Below are positions 4,819-5,275 of a DNA stretch of 5,275 bases, in pieces (the stretch's first letter is position 1; every line of letters begins with the position of its first letter). Source of the DNA: Oscillospiraceae bacterium (GTDB taxonomy: Bacteria; Bacillota_A; Clostridia; Oscillospirales; Oscillospiraceae); assembly GCA_017516785.1 (NCBI GenBank), contig JAFXAV010000035.1:1-5275 (forward strand). The letters are read 5' to 3'. The notes beneath the pieces were generated by a model that ran no database searches, had not been told where the DNA came from, and saw only the letters and a program-made list of their open reading frames with translations. The position numbers were made by a program, and so were the translations under genes.

Positions 4819-4960
4819 AGCCCCGGTGCTTCATCTGCCGTATAAAATCTTTCCGATTGGCACTTGTCTTCATGACTTCTCCGATATGGTACATGCAGGA
4901 CTTTATCAGTTCCTCCGTGAAATGGTATCCGGAACTCTGTATACGGCGTTCTGTCACAGT
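4772..4960 (-). pseudogene. Relaxase core fragment (mobilization nuclease), truncated at both ends
   Basis: About 60 codons encode SSGYHFTEELIKSCMYHIG, then MKTSANRKDFIRQMKHRGYE and WWSDERKYITYT before TGA. The pattern of a hydrophobic helix, then F-x-x-x-M-x-x-x-G-Y-x-V-x-W and R-K-Y-I-T-Y-T is the region after the catalytic core in Firmicutes relaxases of the MobP/MobL kind, which nick DNA at oriT and stay bound to it. In such proteins the next residues contain a K-C-R-D motif; here the frame stops at 4772. The N-terminal catalytic Tyr and His motifs are absent because sequence right of about 4955 is a GH65 gene on the other strand. The same frame remains open antisense through GH65 and has a TTG at 4990, but that extension should not be read as relaxase. 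Non-functional as a nuclease. Confidence 0.7.
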
Positions 4961-5275
4961 TACCTGGGCGATGTAGCGTGGCCTCTCCAAACTACTCAGT
5001 TTACCGGTGACTATGCTTTCCTCCGTGATTACGGTGCTGAGATGCTGGTAGAAACTGCCCGGGTCTTTGCGGATGTGGGTGGTTTTGCGGAATGCCGGGG
5101 AGGCAAGTATTGCATCTGCGCTGTTACCGGTCCTGATGAATACAATGCCATCGTTGATAACAACCTCTACACCAATCTGCTGGCACAGGAGAACCTGTAC
5201 GCAGCACTCCGTTCTCTTGAAATTCTGGGTGACGATGCAGACAGGCTGAACATCACTGATGAGGAAAAGGCCTTC
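4955..5275 (+). CDS. Glycoside hydrolase family 65 disaccharide phosphorylase, internal fragment
   Basis: Frame 2 encodes about 107 residues running off the window: LGDVAWPLQ, FTGDYAFLRDYGAEMLVETA, a GGKYCICAVTGPDEYNAIV block, VDNNLYTNLLAQENL. In GH65 enzymes (maltose, kojibiose, nigerose or trehalose phosphorylases) this stretch of the (alpha/alpha)6 barrel contains the general acid glutamate in GPDEY, here the codon at 5138-5140. These cytoplasmic enzymes split alpha-glucosides with phosphate to a sugar 1-phosphate; the substrate cannot be told from this piece. No start codon or ribosome site belongs to it: the 5' half is missing and the frame passes into sequence that reads as relaxase on the other strand. 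The left boundary is approximate (about 4940-4965). It is either a gene broken by the mobile element or an assembly junction. Confidence 0.85.

Noticed and set aside
5067..5249. 60-codon plus-strand ORF at the right edge
   Set aside because: It overlaps the GH65 frame in a different phase. The GH65 frame has the GPDEY and VDNN motifs and stays open to the window end.
1..5275. tRNA, rRNA or riboswitch genes
   Set aside because: I saw no cloverleaf, rRNA segment or known riboswitch core on either strand. The leaders of the lipoprotein and recombinase genes are too short for a riboswitch.

Overview
The window looks like accessory DNA from a gut-type Clostridia (Firmicutes) genome, probably in or near the Ruminococcaceae/Oscillospiraceae. 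The evidence is strong GGAGG ribosome sites, extended -10 promoters, a moderately GC-rich lipoprotein gene, a group II intron tail of the kind common in these bacteria, and a Clostridia-style mobilizable element with a large serine recombinase. The genus is not determinable from the sequence, and both window edges cut through features.

Left part (1-458). Bases 1-140 are the 3' end of a group II intron: the last 23 codons of its reverse transcriptase/maturase, then domains V and VI ending at 140. After about 50 bases of apparent 3' exon comes a non-coding element (about 190-359) made of two inverted copies of a double-hairpin unit. A strong intrinsic terminator (422-453) serves the gene to its right.

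Middle (459-2083, minus strand). One self-contained unit: an extended -10 promoter, a ribosome site, a 519-residue secreted lipoprotein and a terminator. The lipoprotein has a 67-residue repeat in its N-terminal half and about four leucine-rich repeats in its C-terminal half. Its function is unknown.

Right part (2112 to about 4960, minus strand). This is one end of an integrative mobilizable element. In transcription order it holds a broken relaxase, a small coiled-coil/membrane protein gene lying in another frame inside the relaxase tail, a 56-residue SHOCT-like protein, a hairpin, a promoter, and a 581-residue large serine recombinase with its own terminator. The relaxase would nick and lead DNA in transfer and the recombinase would excise and integrate the element. 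The relaxase lacks its N-terminus and is split between two frames, so the element probably can no longer mobilize itself, although the recombinase looks intact.

Right edge (about 4955-5275, plus strand). An internal piece of a glycoside hydrolase family 65 disaccharide phosphorylase, with the catalytic GPDEY motif, abuts the relaxase remnant head to head. The junction has cut both genes.

Most worth a second look: the overprinted small gene in the relaxase tail, the relaxase/GH65 junction, the period-67 repeat in the lipoprotein, and the paired double-hairpin repeat.
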